A DNA stretch of 64,000 nt from Flavimaribacter sp039888615 (GTDB taxonomy: Bacteria; Pseudomonadota; Alphaproteobacteria; Rhizobiales; Rhizobiaceae): assembly GCA_039888615.1 (NCBI GenBank), contig JBDQQS010000001.1; one strand, given 5' to 3'. The translations under genes and the position numbers were made by a program. This document shows, in pieces, positions 9,080 to 17,790 of this stretch; position 1 is the stretch's first letter; every line of letters begins with the position of its first letter. The notes beneath the pieces are model-generated. The model searched no databases, was not told the origin of the DNA, and worked only from the letters and a program-made list of their open reading frames with translations.

Positions 9080-10090
9080 TCAATATTGATCTTCGTAGCG
9101 CTTGGCCAGATCTTCGATATTTTCCGGCGGCCAGGCGGGCACTTCCATACCGAGGTGCAGACCCATCGATGCGAGAACTTCCTTGATCTCGTTCAGCGAC
9201 TTGCGACCGAAGTTGGGCGTACGCAGCATTTCGGCTTCGGTCTTCTGAATGAGATCGCCAATATAGACGATGTTGTCGTTCTTCAGGCAGTTCGCCGAGC
9301 GGACCGACAGCTCCAGTTCGTCGACCTTCTTCAGCAGAGCCGGATTGAACGCGAGTTCCGTCGCCTGCGTCTCCTCGACTTCCTTCTGCGGCTCGTCGAA
9401 ATTGATGAACACGCCAAGCTGGTCCTGCAGGATACGGGCGGCGAATGCGATAGCGTCTTCACCGGTCACCGATCCGTCGGTGTCGAGCGTCATGATCAGG
9501 CGGTCATAATCGAGAACCTGTCCCTCGCGGGTGTTCTCGACCTTGTAGGAGACCTTCTTGACCGGCGAATAGAGGCTGTCGACCGGGATCAGTCCGATCG
9601 GAGCGTCTTCGGCGCGGTTGCGATCAGCCGGCACATAGCCCTTGCCGTTGGCGACGGTGAATTCCATGCGGATTTCGGCGCCTTCATCGAGCGTGCAGAT
9701 GATGTGGTCCGGATTGAGGATCTCGATATCGCCGACCGTCTGGATGTCGCCGGCGACGACGGCGCCCGGGCCCTGCTTGCGCACAACCATGCGCTTGGGC
9801 TCGTCGCCTTCCATCTTGATGGCGATTTCCTTGATGTTGAGGACGATGTCCGTCACGTCTTCGCGGACGCCGGCGATCGACGAGAACTCGTGAAGAACGC
9901 CATCAATCTGAACAGCGGTGACTGCAGCGCCGCGCAGCGACGACAGCAGAACGCGACGCAGCGCGTTGCCGAGCGTAAGGCCAAAACCGCGTTCCAGCGG
10001 CTCGGCGATCAGACGGGCGCCGGTGCGCCCCGACGAGGTGATCTCGATCTTGTTCGGCTTGATAAGCTCTTGCCAGTTTTTCTGAATCAT
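9080..10090 (-). CDS. rpoA: DNA-directed RNA polymerase alpha subunit
   Basis: 336-residue alpha subunit; its dimer nucleates RNA polymerase assembly. The N-terminal dimerisation domain holds PLERGFGLTLGNALRRVLLSS. The C-terminal domain has SVRSANCLKNDNI, including the arginine that contacts UP elements, and TPNFGRKSLNEIKEVL. The start is ATG 10090 (MIQKNWQELIKP), preceded by GGAAGG; a 14-codon upstream extension is not conserved in the family. It lies between rpsK and rplQ in the classic alpha-operon order, with rpsD absent from the cluster as is usual in alphaproteobacteria. Confidence 0.98.
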   Translation of the reverse strand: MIQKNWQELIKPNKIEITSSGRTGARLIAEPLERGFGLTLGNALRRVLLSSLRGAAVTAVQIDGVLHEFSSIAGVREDVTDIVLNIKEIAIKMEGDEPKRMVVRKQGPGAVVAGDIQTVGDIEILNPDHIICTLDEGAEIRMEFTVANGKGYVPADRNRAEDAPIGLIPVDSLYSPVKKVSYKVENTREGQVLDYDRLIMTLDTDGSVTGEDAIAFAARILQDQLGVFINFDEPQKEVEETQATELAFNPALLKKVDELELSVRSANCLKNDNIVYIGDLIQKTEAEMLRTPNFGRKSLNEIKEVLASMGLHLGMEVPAWPPENIEDLAKRYEDQY

Positions 10091-10145
10091 ATGTCTTGCC
10101 TTCCGTTCCTTGCCACCATCCAATCGTGACAAAAGAGCTGGAGAA

Positions 10146-10174
10146 CCAAGAGGAGCGCGTCATGCGCTCTTTGG
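10146..10174 (-). other. Hairpin between rpsK and rpoA
   Basis: Inverted repeat with arms ccaagaggagcgc and gcgctctttgg around gtcat, in the 103-bp gap between rpsK and rpoA. There is no T run, so it is more likely an mRNA processing or stability element than a terminator. The function is inferred. Confidence 0.4.
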
Positions 10175-10193
10175 TTTTGGATGTTCGATGCGG

Positions 10194-10580
10194 TCAGACG
10201 CGGCGCTTCTTGCGAGGGCGGCATCCATTGTGCGGGATCGGCGTTACGTCACGAATAGAGGTAATCGTAAAGCCAGCGGCCTGAAGCGCGCGCAACGCCG
10301 ATTCGCGACCGGAACCCGGTCCGCAAACTTCGACCTCAAGCGACTTCATTCCGTGTTCCTGAGCCTTCTTGGCGCAATCTTCGGCGGCGATCTGCGCGGC
10401 GAACGGAGTCGACTTGCGCGAACCCTTGAAGCCTTTTGCGCCGGCGGACGACCAGGCGATTGCATTTCCCTGTGCGTCGGTGATGGTGATCATCGTATTG
10501 TTAAATGACGAATTGACGTGCGCCACTCCCGACGAAATGTTCTTGCGCTCGCGACGGCGAACACGGGCTTCCTTAGCCAT
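10194..10580 (-). CDS. rpsK: 30S ribosomal protein S11
   Basis: 128 residues; VAHVNSSFNNTMITITDAQGNAIAW and SLEVEVCGPGSGRESALRALQAAGF are universal S11 blocks, ending in the basic tail NGCRPRKKRRV. S11 forms part of the 30S platform next to the mRNA exit. It follows rpsM after a 127-bp gap that contains a small cgggg-ataa-ccccg hairpin (10634-10647). Confidence 0.98.
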   Translation of the reverse strand: MAKEARVRRRERKNISSGVAHVNSSFNNTMITITDAQGNAIAWSSAGAKGFKGSRKSTPFAAQIAAEDCAKKAQEHGMKSLEVEVCGPGSGRESALRALQAAGFTITSIRDVTPIPHNGCRPRKKRRV

Positions 10581-10707
10581 ATCTTACCTTTCAGAGATCT
10601 CTACACCGCCGTATTTCCAGCGGCTACACCGGGCGGGGATAACCCCGACCCCAATTCTCAAAGCCTGCCCAAAGACGGGTGGCGGGACAGCGCGATACCG
10701 CGCAGCC

Positions 10708-11076
10708 CTATTTCTTCTTGCCTGCGATGGCCTTGGCCGGCCCCTTGCGGGTGCGCGCATTGGTATGCGTGCGCTGGCCACGGACAGGCAGGTTGCGACG
10801 ATGACGAAGACCGCGATAGCAGCCCAGGTCCATCAGACGCTTGATGTTCATGGAACGCTCGCGACGAAGATCGCCTTCGACCTGATAGTCGCGGTCGATC
10901 GTTTCGCGGATCTGAATTACATCGGCGTCGGAAAGTTCGTTGACACGACGTTCCGCCGGGATGCCGACCTTCTCCGTGATTTCCTTGGCGAAGGCTGAGC
11001 CTATGCCATGAATATACTGCAGCGCAATAACAACGCGCTTGTTGGTCGGAATATTGACGCCAGCAATACGGGCCAC
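10708..11076 (-). CDS. rpsM: 30S ribosomal protein S13 (GTG start)
   Basis: 122 residues starting VARIAGVNIPTNKRVVIALQYIHGIG. The GTG at 11076 is preceded by AAGGAG with 7-nt spacing, which decides the start; the frame stays open for 39 codons upstream but that extension is not S13. The C-terminus has RGLRHRRNLPVRGQRTHTNARTRKG. S13 lies in the 30S head and contacts L5 and the P-site tRNA. First ribosomal gene after adk, with a 236-bp gap between them. Confidence 0.97.
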   Translation of the reverse strand: MARIAGVNIPTNKRVVIALQYIHGIGSAFAKEITEKVGIPAERRVNELSDADVIQIRETIDRDYQVEGDLRRERSMNIKRLMDLGCYRGLRHRRNLPVRGQRTHTNARTRKGPAKAIAGKKK

Positions 11077-11179
11077 GCCTGTTCTCCTTGACTTCCGGTC
11101 TCTGCTCGACAGCCACAATGGCAGCCTGCTTCCAATATCGGGACGTAAACAAGCGATCAGCCCCGGTTCTCTGAATTTA

Positions 11180-11224
11180 GAAAACCGCGCCAACCGCTCG
11201 ATATTCTCGAATTGGCGGGGTTTC
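11180..11224 (-). other. Hairpin in the adk-rpsM gap
   Basis: Arms aaaccgcgccaa (11182-11193) and ttggcggggttt (11212-11223) are complementary with one mismatch; the 18-nt loop itself holds the short inverted repeat tcga-tattc-tcga. It could be an attenuator or processing site separating adk from the alpha operon. No T run follows on the minus strand. Confidence 0.4.
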
Positions 11225-11312
11225 TATCGGACTCGGGTATCGATCGTCAACACACCAGATCCAAATTTTCGACGCAAACGGTCAAAAATATCGGTCATTC
11301 TCCCCCAAAGGG

Positions 11313-11963
11313 TCAGAGATTGGCCAAAATAGTGTCAATCTGCTCCGATACGGCGTCAATTTCCGCCATTCCGTCCACTCCATACAAAAGTCCTTTTGCA
11401 TGGTAGTAGCCGATCAGCGGCGACGTTTCCTTGTAGTAAGCCCAAAGCCGCGTTCGAACCGTGTCTGCGTTGTCGTCCGGTCGCCGCTTGAACTCTGTGC
11501 CTCCGCACTTGTCGCACACACCCGCCTTCTTCGGCTTCAGAAACGTATCGTGATAACCGGCGCCGCACGTGGCGCAGGTGTAACGTCCGGAAATGCGCTC
11601 CACCAGAATATCGTCGTCGACGCGAACCTCGATGGCGCAATCGAGCGGCATGTCCTTTTCCGAAAGCATCCGGCCAAGCGCATCGGCCTGCACCAGTGTT
11701 CTCGGAAAACCATCGAGGATGAATCCGTCCTTGCAGTCCGGTTCATCCAGCCGCTCGGACACTATCGCGTTGACGATATCGTCCGACACCAGCTTTCCTG
11801 CGTCCATCACCGCCTTGGCGCGAAGGCCGACTTCGGTTTTATTGGCGACGGCCGTGCGAAGCATGTCGCCTGTCGAAAGCTGTGGCATGCCGTGCTTCTC
11901 GACCAACCTTTGCGCCTGCGTCCCCTTGCCGGCGCCCGGCGGTCCCAGCAACACTAATCTCAT
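11313..11963 (-). CDS. adk: Adenylate kinase (zinc-lid type)
   Basis: 216 residues. Catalyses ATP + AMP = 2 ADP. The P-loop is GPPGAGKGTQ at residues 7-16; AMP-binding STGDMLR and DGFPRTLVQA are present. The long lid carries two CxxC pairs (CATC, then CDKC 16 residues later), so it is predicted to bind structural zinc, unlike the E. coli enzyme. The start ATG overlaps the secY stop by 4 bp, so it is translationally coupled to secY, as in many alphaproteobacterial spc operons. Confidence 0.97.
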   Translation of the reverse strand: MRLVLLGPPGAGKGTQAQRLVEKHGMPQLSTGDMLRTAVANKTEVGLRAKAVMDAGKLVSDDIVNAIVSERLDEPDCKDGFILDGFPRTLVQADALGRMLSEKDMPLDCAIEVRVDDDILVERISGRYTCATCGAGYHDTFLKPKKAGVCDKCGGTEFKRRPDDNADTVRTRLWAYYKETSPLIGYYHAKGLLYGVDGMAEIDAVSEQIDTILANL

Positions 11964-13300
11964 CGTCCCCTCTTTCCTCCTCGAAGCTTGGACTTCTTGA
12001 TCAAGCCCTCATATTGCTGCGCAATCAAGTGTCCCTGCACCTGCGCCACTGTATCAAGTGTTACGCTGACGACAATCAGCAGGGACGTGCCACCGAGATA
12101 AAAGGGGATTCCGGTCTGCGCAATGAGCATTTCGGGTAAGAGACAGACGAATATCAGATAGATCGCGCCCACGACGGTGATGCGGGTCAGGACGTAGTCG
12201 ATATACTCGGCCGTGCGCTCTCCCGGTCGAATGCCGGGGATGAACCCGCCGTGGTTCTTCAGATTGTCCGCCGTGTCCTTCGGATTGAACACAACGGCCG
12301 TATAGAAGAACGCGAAGAAGCCGATAAACGCTGCATAGAGCACCATATAGGCCGGCTGTCCGTGACCGAGCGTGGCCAAGAGCGTCGTCGCCCAGGCCGG
12401 CAGGTCGGTAGAGCTAGAAAAACCGGCGAGCGTGGTCGGCAAGAGCAGAAGCGAGGAGGCGAAGATCGGCGGAATAACGCCGGCCGTGTTCAGCTTGAGC
12501 GGCAGGTGCGATGAATCGCCCTGGAACATGCGGTTGCCGACCTGACGCTTCGGATACTGGATCAGAAGCCGCCGCTGCGCGCGCTCGACGAACACGATGA
12601 AGGCGATGACGCCGATGGCGATAAGCACGACCAGAACGATGATGCCGGCCGAAAGAGCGCCCGTGCGTCCGAGTTCCAGCATTCCTGTGATGGCGCCTGG
12701 AAGCCCCGCGACGATGCCCGCGAAGATGATCAGGGAGATACCGTTGCCGATGCCGCGGGCGGTGATCTGCTCGCCGAGCCACATCAGGAACATGGTGCCG
12801 CCCACAAGGCTGATCACAGTTGAGATGCGGAAGAACCAGCCAGGATTCGTGACGATGCCTTCACTGCTATCGAGACCGGCCGCGATCGCGTAGGCCTGGA
12901 CGGCCGCAAGCAACACGGTGCCGTAGCGCGTGTACTGGTTGATGACCTTGCGGCCCTGTTCGCCTTCCTTCTTCAATTGCTCGAGCGTCGGAACCACCGA
13001 CGTCATGAGCTGCATGATGATGGAGGCCGAGATGTACGGCATGATTCCCAGCGCGAATATGGCCATGCGCTGTACGGCGCCCCCAGAAAACACGTTGAAA
13101 ATGCCGAGAATGCCGCCGGATTGCTGCTGAAAAGCGCGGGCGAAACCGTCGGGGTCGATGCCCGGCAGGGGAATGTATGTGCCAAGCCGATAGACCAGAA
13201 GCGCAGCCAGTGTGAACCAGATGCGCTTCTTTAGATCCTCAGCCTTGGCGAAAGCTGAAAAATTGAGATTGGATGCGAGTTGTTCGGCTGCAGATGCCAT
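11960..13300 (-). CDS. secY: Preprotein translocase subunit SecY
   Basis: 446-residue integral membrane protein forming the Sec channel with SecE and SecG. About ten transmembrane segments are visible. Typical features include RLGTYIPLPGIDP near the N-terminus, the plug region, IMPYISASIIMQL, FVERAQRRLLIQYPKRQ in cytoplasmic loop C4 and NLKNHGGFIPGIRPGERTAEYI in C5. It follows rplO after 192 bp containing a hairpin and overlaps adk by 4 bp. secE lies at 40036-40236 in the same window. Confidence 0.98.
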   Translation of the reverse strand: MASAAEQLASNLNFSAFAKAEDLKKRIWFTLAALLVYRLGTYIPLPGIDPDGFARAFQQQSGGILGIFNVFSGGAVQRMAIFALGIMPYISASIIMQLMTSVVPTLEQLKKEGEQGRKVINQYTRYGTVLLAAVQAYAIAAGLDSSEGIVTNPGWFFRISTVISLVGGTMFLMWLGEQITARGIGNGISLIIFAGIVAGLPGAITGMLELGRTGALSAGIIVLVVLIAIGVIAFIVFVERAQRRLLIQYPKRQVGNRMFQGDSSHLPLKLNTAGVIPPIFASSLLLLPTTLAGFSSSTDLPAWATTLLATLGHGQPAYMVLYAAFIGFFAFFYTAVVFNPKDTADNLKNHGGFIPGIRPGERTAEYIDYVLTRITVVGAIYLIFVCLLPEMLIAQTGIPFYLGGTSLLIVVSVTLDTVAQVQGHLIAQQYEGLIKKSKLRGGKRGR

Positions 13301-13460
13301 GCGAATCTCCGCGTGACCGCCACCCCGGGAAGCTCCGGATCGTTACCGGGATGCGGTCATGATTGCCTATGAAGAAACATCAAAGGTTCGAATGAACCAG
13401 GAATTCGATGCCTCCAACTTCCTCCTCCGGGACGCTGTATCATCCATATGGGGATCGGCT

Positions 13461-13483
13461 GGCCCGGTTCAAACGTCCGGGCC
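13461..13483 (-). other. Hairpin between rplO and secY
   Basis: Perfect 7-bp stem ggcccgg/ccgggcc with a 9-nt loop, just downstream of the rplO stop on the minus strand. No T run follows, so it is probably an mRNA stability or processing element within the spc operon rather than a full terminator. Confidence 0.45.
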
Positions 13484-13492
13484 CGCCAGGTT

Positions 13493-13966
13493 TTATTCGG
13501 CGGCGTTCAGCACCTTGATGGAGCCGCCAGCCTTTTCGATTTTTTCGATCGCCGTCTTCGACGCGCCGGCGACTTCGAGGCTGACCTTGGCCTTCAATTC
13601 GCCATCGGACAGGACGCGAACGCCGTCTCTCACGCGCTTCAACACGCCAGCGGCCTGAAGCGCAACCGCGTCGATCGTTCCCGATGCGTCGAGCTTACCG
13701 GAATCGATGGCGGTCTGTATGCGACCGATCGACACGATGTTGTAGTCCTTCGCGAAAATATTCGTGAAGCCACGCTTCGGAAGACGCTGATAAATCGGCA
13801 TCTGACCGCCTTCGAAGCCGTTGATGGCGACGCCCGAACGCGATTTCTGACCTTTGACGCCACGGCCGCCGGTCTTGCCCTTGCCGGATCCGATGCCACG
13901 TCCGACCCGCTTGCGGTCCTGGACGGCTCCGTCCTTGTCTTTCAGTTCATTCAGTTTCATTTTCAA
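13493..13966 (-). CDS. rplO: 50S ribosomal protein L15
   Basis: 157 residues; KMKLNELKDKDGA then the long Gly/Arg/Lys-rich N-terminal extension (KRVGRGIGSGKGKTGGRGVKGQ) that threads into 23S rRNA, followed by GFEGGQMPIYQRLPKRGFTN. Sits between rpmD (5-bp gap) and secY. Confidence 0.98.
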   Translation of the reverse strand: MKMKLNELKDKDGAVQDRKRVGRGIGSGKGKTGGRGVKGQKSRSGVAINGFEGGQMPIYQRLPKRGFTNIFAKDYNIVSIGRIQTAIDSGKLDASGTIDAVALQAAGVLKRVRDGVRVLSDGELKAKVSLEVAGASKTAIEKIEKAGGSIKVLNAAE

Positions 13967-13971
13967 CTCCC

Positions 13972-14172
13972 TCAGGCTTCGTCGACGACGCGCACGAGGT
14001 GACGAACCTTGCGGATCATGCCACGGACTGCCGGCGTGTCTTCCAGCGTCCGGCGGCGATGCAATTTGTTCAGTCCAAGCCCGATCAGCGTCTGGCGCTG
14101 ATCCTGCGGGCGGCGGATCGGGCTGCCGATCTGTTCGACCGTAACCGTCTTTTCTGCCTTTTTCTCAGCCAT
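13972..14172 (-). CDS. rpmD: 50S ribosomal protein L30
   Basis: 66 residues; VTVEQIGSPIRRPQDQRQTLIGLGLNKLHRRRTLEDTPAVRGMI is the bacterial short-form L30 fold. Spaced 6 bp after rpsE and 5 bp before rplO in the spc operon. Confidence 0.97.
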   Translation of the reverse strand: MAEKKAEKTVTVEQIGSPIRRPQDQRQTLIGLGLNKLHRRRTLEDTPAVRGMIRKVRHLVRVVDEA

Positions 14173-14178
14173 CAGAGA

Positions 14179-14739
14179 TTACTCCTCACTGCCGATGATC
14201 GACGCGCGGCGAGACTGCAGCGTCGAATACTTGATTCCACGCTGGCTGGCGATGTCCTTGGGATGCATCTGGTTGGCCAGAGCATCAAAGGTTGCGCGAA
14301 CCATGTTGTACGGGTTCGAGGAACCGGTCGACTTGGCGACAACGTCCTGCATGCCGAGCGTCTCGAAGACGGCGCGCATCGGGCCACCCGCGATGATTCC
14401 GGTACCGGCCTTGGCCGAACGCAGCAGCACCTTGCCGGCGCCGTGACGGCCCTGGACATCATGATGCAGTGTGCGGCCGGAGCGCAGCGGCACGAAAATC
14501 ATGCTGCGCTTGGCAGACTCGGTCGCCTTGCGGATCGCTTCCGGAACTTCTCGAGCCTTGCCGTGTCCGAAGCCGACGCGACCCTTCTGGTCACCGACGA
14601 CCACGAGAGCGGCGAAGCCGAAACGGCGTCCGCCCTTCACAACCTTCGCAACGCGATTGATGTGAACCAGCTTGTCGACGAATTCGCTGTCGCGATCGTC
14701 GTCTTTTCCGCGATTATCGCGGCGGGGTTCTCTTGCCAT
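14179..14739 (-). CDS. rpsE: 30S ribosomal protein S5
   Basis: 186 residues; S5 double-stranded-RNA-binding N-terminal domain (EFVDKLVHINRVAKVVKGGRRFGFAALVVVGD) and C-terminal S5 domain (AGTGIIAGGPMRAVFETLGMQDVVAKS). S5 contributes to decoding fidelity and lines the mRNA entry channel. The N-terminus is a charged extension (REPRRDNRGKDDDRD) common in alphaproteobacteria. Confidence 0.98.
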   Translation of the reverse strand: MAREPRRDNRGKDDDRDSEFVDKLVHINRVAKVVKGGRRFGFAALVVVGDQKGRVGFGHGKAREVPEAIRKATESAKRSMIFVPLRSGRTLHHDVQGRHGAGKVLLRSAKAGTGIIAGGPMRAVFETLGMQDVVAKSTGSSNPYNMVRATFDALANQMHPKDIASQRGIKYSTLQSRRASIIGSEE

Positions 14740-14781
14740 TGTCCTTGTCCTTTTTCTTTTCCGGTTTCAACGGGCAAATGA

Positions 14782-15141
14782 TTAGAAGCTGAGGCCGTTT
14801 TCCCTGGCGGCGTCCGCCAGAGCCTTGACGCGGCCATGATAGATATAGGCGCCGCGGTCGAAGACGACCTGTTCGATGCCGGCCTTCGTGGCGCGTTCGG
14901 CCACGAGCTTGCCGACTGCGGCGGCCGCATCTGTGTCGGCTCCGGTCTTCAGCGACTTGCGCAGATCCGGATCCAGCGTCGATGCGGACACCAGTGTCCT
15001 GCCTTCCAGATCATCGATGATCTGGGCGTAGATGTTCTTCGAAGAACGGTTGACCGAAAGCCGCGGACGACCATTGGCGACCGACCTGAGCTGCCGGCGG
15101 ACACGCCCGGCGCGTTTCGAAAGAGCTTTGCTGCTTGCCAT
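14782..15141 (-). CDS. rplR: 50S ribosomal protein L18
   Basis: 119 residues; RVRRQLRSVANGRPRLSVNRSSKNIYAQIIDD and the C-terminal VVFDRGAYIYHGRVKALADAARENGL are the standard L18 blocks. L18 binds 5S rRNA together with L5 and L25. Located between rplF and rpsE in the spc operon. Confidence 0.98.
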   Translation of the reverse strand: MASSKALSKRAGRVRRQLRSVANGRPRLSVNRSSKNIYAQIIDDLEGRTLVSASTLDPDLRKSLKTGADTDAAAAVGKLVAERATKAGIEQVVFDRGAYIYHGRVKALADAARENGLSF

Positions 15142-15153
15142 AGCTGGGTGTCC

Positions 15154-15687
15154 CTACTTCTTCTTGCCTTCTTTGCGGACAATCCGCTCTTCGGCATATT
15201 TGACGCCTTTGCCCTTGTAGGGCTCCGGCGGACGGAATTCGCGGATCTTCGCCGCAACCTGACCGACCTGCTGCTTGTTGATGCCCGTGATGACGATTTC
15301 CGTCGGCTTCGGGCAGGCAAGCGTAATGCCGTCCGGGGCCTCGAAGACCACATCATGGCTAAAGCCAAGCGCAAGCTGCAGGTTCTTGCCCTGCATGGAG
15401 GCGCGGTAACCGACGCCATTGATTTCAAGACGACGCTCGAAGCCGTTCGTCACACCGAGAATGATGTTCTCGATGTTCGTGCGGGACATGCCCCATTTGG
15501 AGCGCGCGCCCTGCGACTGATCAGCCGGCGTGACGACGACTGCGTCTTCTTCCATTTTCACGAGCACTTCGTCATTGACGACGTAGCTCAATTCACCCTT
15601 GGGGCCCTTGGCCTTGACTGTCTGGCCTTCAACCGAGGCAGTCACACCGGCGGGAACCGAAATGGGCTTTTTTCCGATACGAGACAT
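15154..15687 (-). CDS. rplF: 50S ribosomal protein L6
   Basis: 177 residues; starts MSRIGKKPISVPAGVTASVEG and carries the C-terminal RNA-binding motif FRPPEPYKGKGVKYAEERIVRKEGKKK. L6 lies at the base of the L7/L12 stalk near the factor-binding site. Located 12 bp upstream of rplR. Confidence 0.98.
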   Translation of the reverse strand: MSRIGKKPISVPAGVTASVEGQTVKAKGPKGELSYVVNDEVLVKMEEDAVVVTPADQSQGARSKWGMSRTNIENIILGVTNGFERRLEINGVGYRASMQGKNLQLALGFSHDVVFEAPDGITLACPKPTEIVITGINKQQVGQVAAKIREFRPPEPYKGKGVKYAEERIVRKEGKKK

Positions 15688-15725
15688 AATTTCAAACCTG
15701 TCTGACCGTTAGGAGGACCGCCACG

Positions 15726-16124
15726 TCAAAAGACGCGACAGAGAACCTCACCACCAACATTCTGTTCGCGCGCCTCATGATCGGCCATCACGCCCTTCGG
15801 AGTCGAAAGGATCGAGATGCCGAGGCCATTCGCGACATTCGGAATAGACTTGACCGAGACATAAACCCGGCGTCCTGGCTTCGAGACACGCGACATCTCG
15901 CGGATGACCGGCGCGCCTTCGGAGTATTTCAGCTCGATATTGAGCTCCGACTTTCCGTCGTCATAGGTGACTTCGGAATATCCGCGGATATAGCCTTCCG
16001 ACTGCAGAACGTCCAGAACGCGCGCGCGCAGCTTGGAAGCCGGCGTGCTGACGGTGTTCTTGCGGCGGCCGGTGGCGTTGCGGATACGGGTAAGCATATC
16101 GCCGAGGGGATCACTCATAGACAT
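15726..16124 (-). CDS. rpsH: 30S ribosomal protein S8
   Basis: 132 residues; DPLGDMLTRIRNATGRRKNTVSTPASKLRARVLDVL and the C-terminal GLGISILSTPKGVMADHEAREQNVGGEVLCRVF. S8 binds the central domain of 16S rRNA and, in E. coli, represses the spc operon. The first ATG (16124) has AAGGAG at 7-nt spacing; a second ATG two codons on is less well placed. Confidence 0.98.
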   Translation of the reverse strand: MSMSDPLGDMLTRIRNATGRRKNTVSTPASKLRARVLDVLQSEGYIRGYSEVTYDDGKSELNIELKYSEGAPVIREMSRVSKPGRRVYVSVKSIPNVANGLGISILSTPKGVMADHEAREQNVGGEVLCRVF

Positions 16125-16135
16125 GTGACGTCTCC

Positions 16136-16441
16136 TTACCAGCTCGACTTGACGATGCCCGGAACCTTGCCGAGCGAACCGAGTTCGCGCAGCGCAATAC
16201 GGGACATGTTCAGTTTACGATAATAGGCGCGCGGACGCCCAGAGACTTCGCAGCGATTGCGGACGCGCGTCTTCGATCCGTCACGCGGCATCTCGGCAAG
16301 CTTCAGAGTCGCACGGAAACGCTCTTCGATCGGCGTGCTCTGGTCCCTGATCATCGCCTTGAGCGCGGCGCGCTTGGACGCATCCTTCGCGACCTGCTTG
16401 CGGCGTCTTTTGTTCTTTTCGACTGCGCTAACCTTAGCCAT
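16136..16441 (-). CDS. rpsN: 30S ribosomal protein S14 (zinc-independent long form)
   Basis: 101 residues. Long form without the CxxC pairs of zinc-binding S14, as expected for proteobacteria: AKVSAVEKNKRRRKQVAKDASKRAALKAMIRDQ, then the conserved C-terminal NRCEVSGRPRAYYRKLNMSRIALRELGSLGKVPGIVKSSW. Assembles in the 30S head. Confidence 0.98.
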   Translation of the reverse strand: MAKVSAVEKNKRRRKQVAKDASKRAALKAMIRDQSTPIEERFRATLKLAEMPRDGSKTRVRNRCEVSGRPRAYYRKLNMSRIALRELGSLGKVPGIVKSSW

Positions 16442-16469
16442 GTCTTTAGGTCCTTTTCTACGCTTGTCG

Positions 16470-17027
16470 TTACTGCCGGAACGGGAAGTTGAACTCGCTC
16501 AGAAGAGCGCGCGCTTCGTCGTCCGTTTCGGCGGTCGTGCAAACGATAATATCCATGCCCCACTGCTGATCGATGTTGTCGTAATTGATCTCTGGGAACA
16601 CGATGTGCTCTTTCAGGCCCATGGCGAAGTTGCCACGGCCGTCGAAGCTCTTCGGATTCAGGCCGCGGAAGTCACGAACGCGCGGAAGCGCGACGTTGAC
16701 CAACCGGTCCATGAATTCATACATGCGCGCCTGGCGCAGGGTCACCTTGGCGCCGATCGGCATACCTTCGCGCACCTTGAAGCCGGCGATCGACTTGCGC
16801 GCGCGGGTCACGACGGGCCGCTGGCCGGCGATTGCCGCCAGGTCTTCAGCAGCAGTGGCGGGCTTCTTGGAATCCGCCGTCGCTTCGCCGACGCCCATAT
16901 TGATGACGATCTTGTCGACGCGCGGGATCTGCATGACGTTCATGTAGGAGAACTTTTCCTGCATGACGTCGCGGATGCGGGTCTTGTATTCGGTCTTGAG
17001 CCGCGGCTCGTAACTTGCCTCAGCCAT
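16470..17027 (-). CDS. rplE: 50S ribosomal protein L5
   Basis: 185 residues; MNVMQIPRVDKIVINMGVGEA, TRARKSIAGFKVREGMPIGAKVTLR and the C-terminal MDIIVCTTAETDDEARALLSEFNFPF. L5 binds 5S rRNA and forms the bridge to S13. The start overlaps the end of rplX by 8 bp, indicating translational coupling. Confidence 0.98.
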   Translation of the reverse strand: MAEASYEPRLKTEYKTRIRDVMQEKFSYMNVMQIPRVDKIVINMGVGEATADSKKPATAAEDLAAIAGQRPVVTRARKSIAGFKVREGMPIGAKVTLRQARMYEFMDRLVNVALPRVRDFRGLNPKSFDGRGNFAMGLKEHIVFPEINYDNIDQQWGMDIIVCTTAETDDEARALLSEFNFPFRQ

Positions 17028-17328
17028 CGATTACTTCTCCTGAACGCTTTGCCACACGCACCTTGGAGCCATCTTCCGATATCTTGAACCCGACGCGGGT
17101 CGGCTTGCCGTCCACGGCAAGAGCGATATTGGACAGCTGGATAGGCGCTTCCTTGCTGATAATGCCGGCCTGCTCGGTCTGGGTCTGACGCTGATGGCGC
17201 CGAACCATGTTGACGCCGCTGACCAGGGCACGGTTTTCCTTCGGCATCACCTTCAGGACCTCGCCTGTACGGCCCTTGTCCTTGCCGGTGAGCACGATCA
17301 CATTGTCGCCTTTACGGATCTTCTGCAT
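17020..17328 (-). CDS. rplX: 50S ribosomal protein L24
   Basis: 102 residues with a KOW domain: KIRKGDNVIVLTGKDKGRTGEVLKVMPKENRALVSGVNMV. L24 is an early assembly protein for the large subunit. It is 10 bp after rplN and overlaps rplE by 8 bp. Confidence 0.98.
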   Translation of the reverse strand: MQKIRKGDNVIVLTGKDKGRTGEVLKVMPKENRALVSGVNMVRRHQRQTQTEQAGIISKEAPIQLSNIALAVDGKPTRVGFKISEDGSKVRVAKRSGEVIDG

Positions 17329-17338
17329 CGTAATCTCC

Positions 17339-17707
17339 TCAGAGAACTTCCGGCGCCAACGAAATGATCTTCATGTGGGCCTTGGCGCGCAGTTCGCGCG
17401 GGACCGGTCCGAAGATACGCGTGCCGATTGGTTCTTTCTTGTTGTCGACGAGGACGGCGGCATTCTTGTCAAAGCGAATGACGCTTCCGTCCGCACGACG
17501 AATATCCTTGGCCGTCCGTACGACGACCGCCTTCATCACATCACCCTTCTTGACGCGGCCACGCGGGATCGCTTCCTTCACGGAGACGACGATGATGTCG
17601 CCAACGGAAGCGTATTTCCGCTTGGAGCCGCCCAGCACCTTGATGCACATGACACGACGGGCGCCGGAATTGTCAGCGACGTCGAGGTTTGTTTGCATCT
17701 GAATCAT
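17339..17707 (-). CDS. rplN: 50S ribosomal protein L14
   Basis: 122 residues; MIQMQTNLDVADNSGARRVMCIKVLGGSKRKYA and KKGDVMKAVVVRTAKDIRR are universal L14 blocks. L14 forms intersubunit bridges and, by family knowledge, is the docking site of RsfS. It follows rpsQ after an 83-bp gap. Confidence 0.98.
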   Translation of the reverse strand: MIQMQTNLDVADNSGARRVMCIKVLGGSKRKYASVGDIIVVSVKEAIPRGRVKKGDVMKAVVVRTAKDIRRADGSVIRFDKNAAVLVDNKKEPIGTRIFGPVPRELRAKAHMKIISLAPEVL

Positions 17708-17790
17708 GTCAGACCGCCTTCTTTACCTAATTGGGAAGAGCATCCGCCCTACCCTTGATTCTAATACATTCTTGTCTGTTGCGGACCGAC

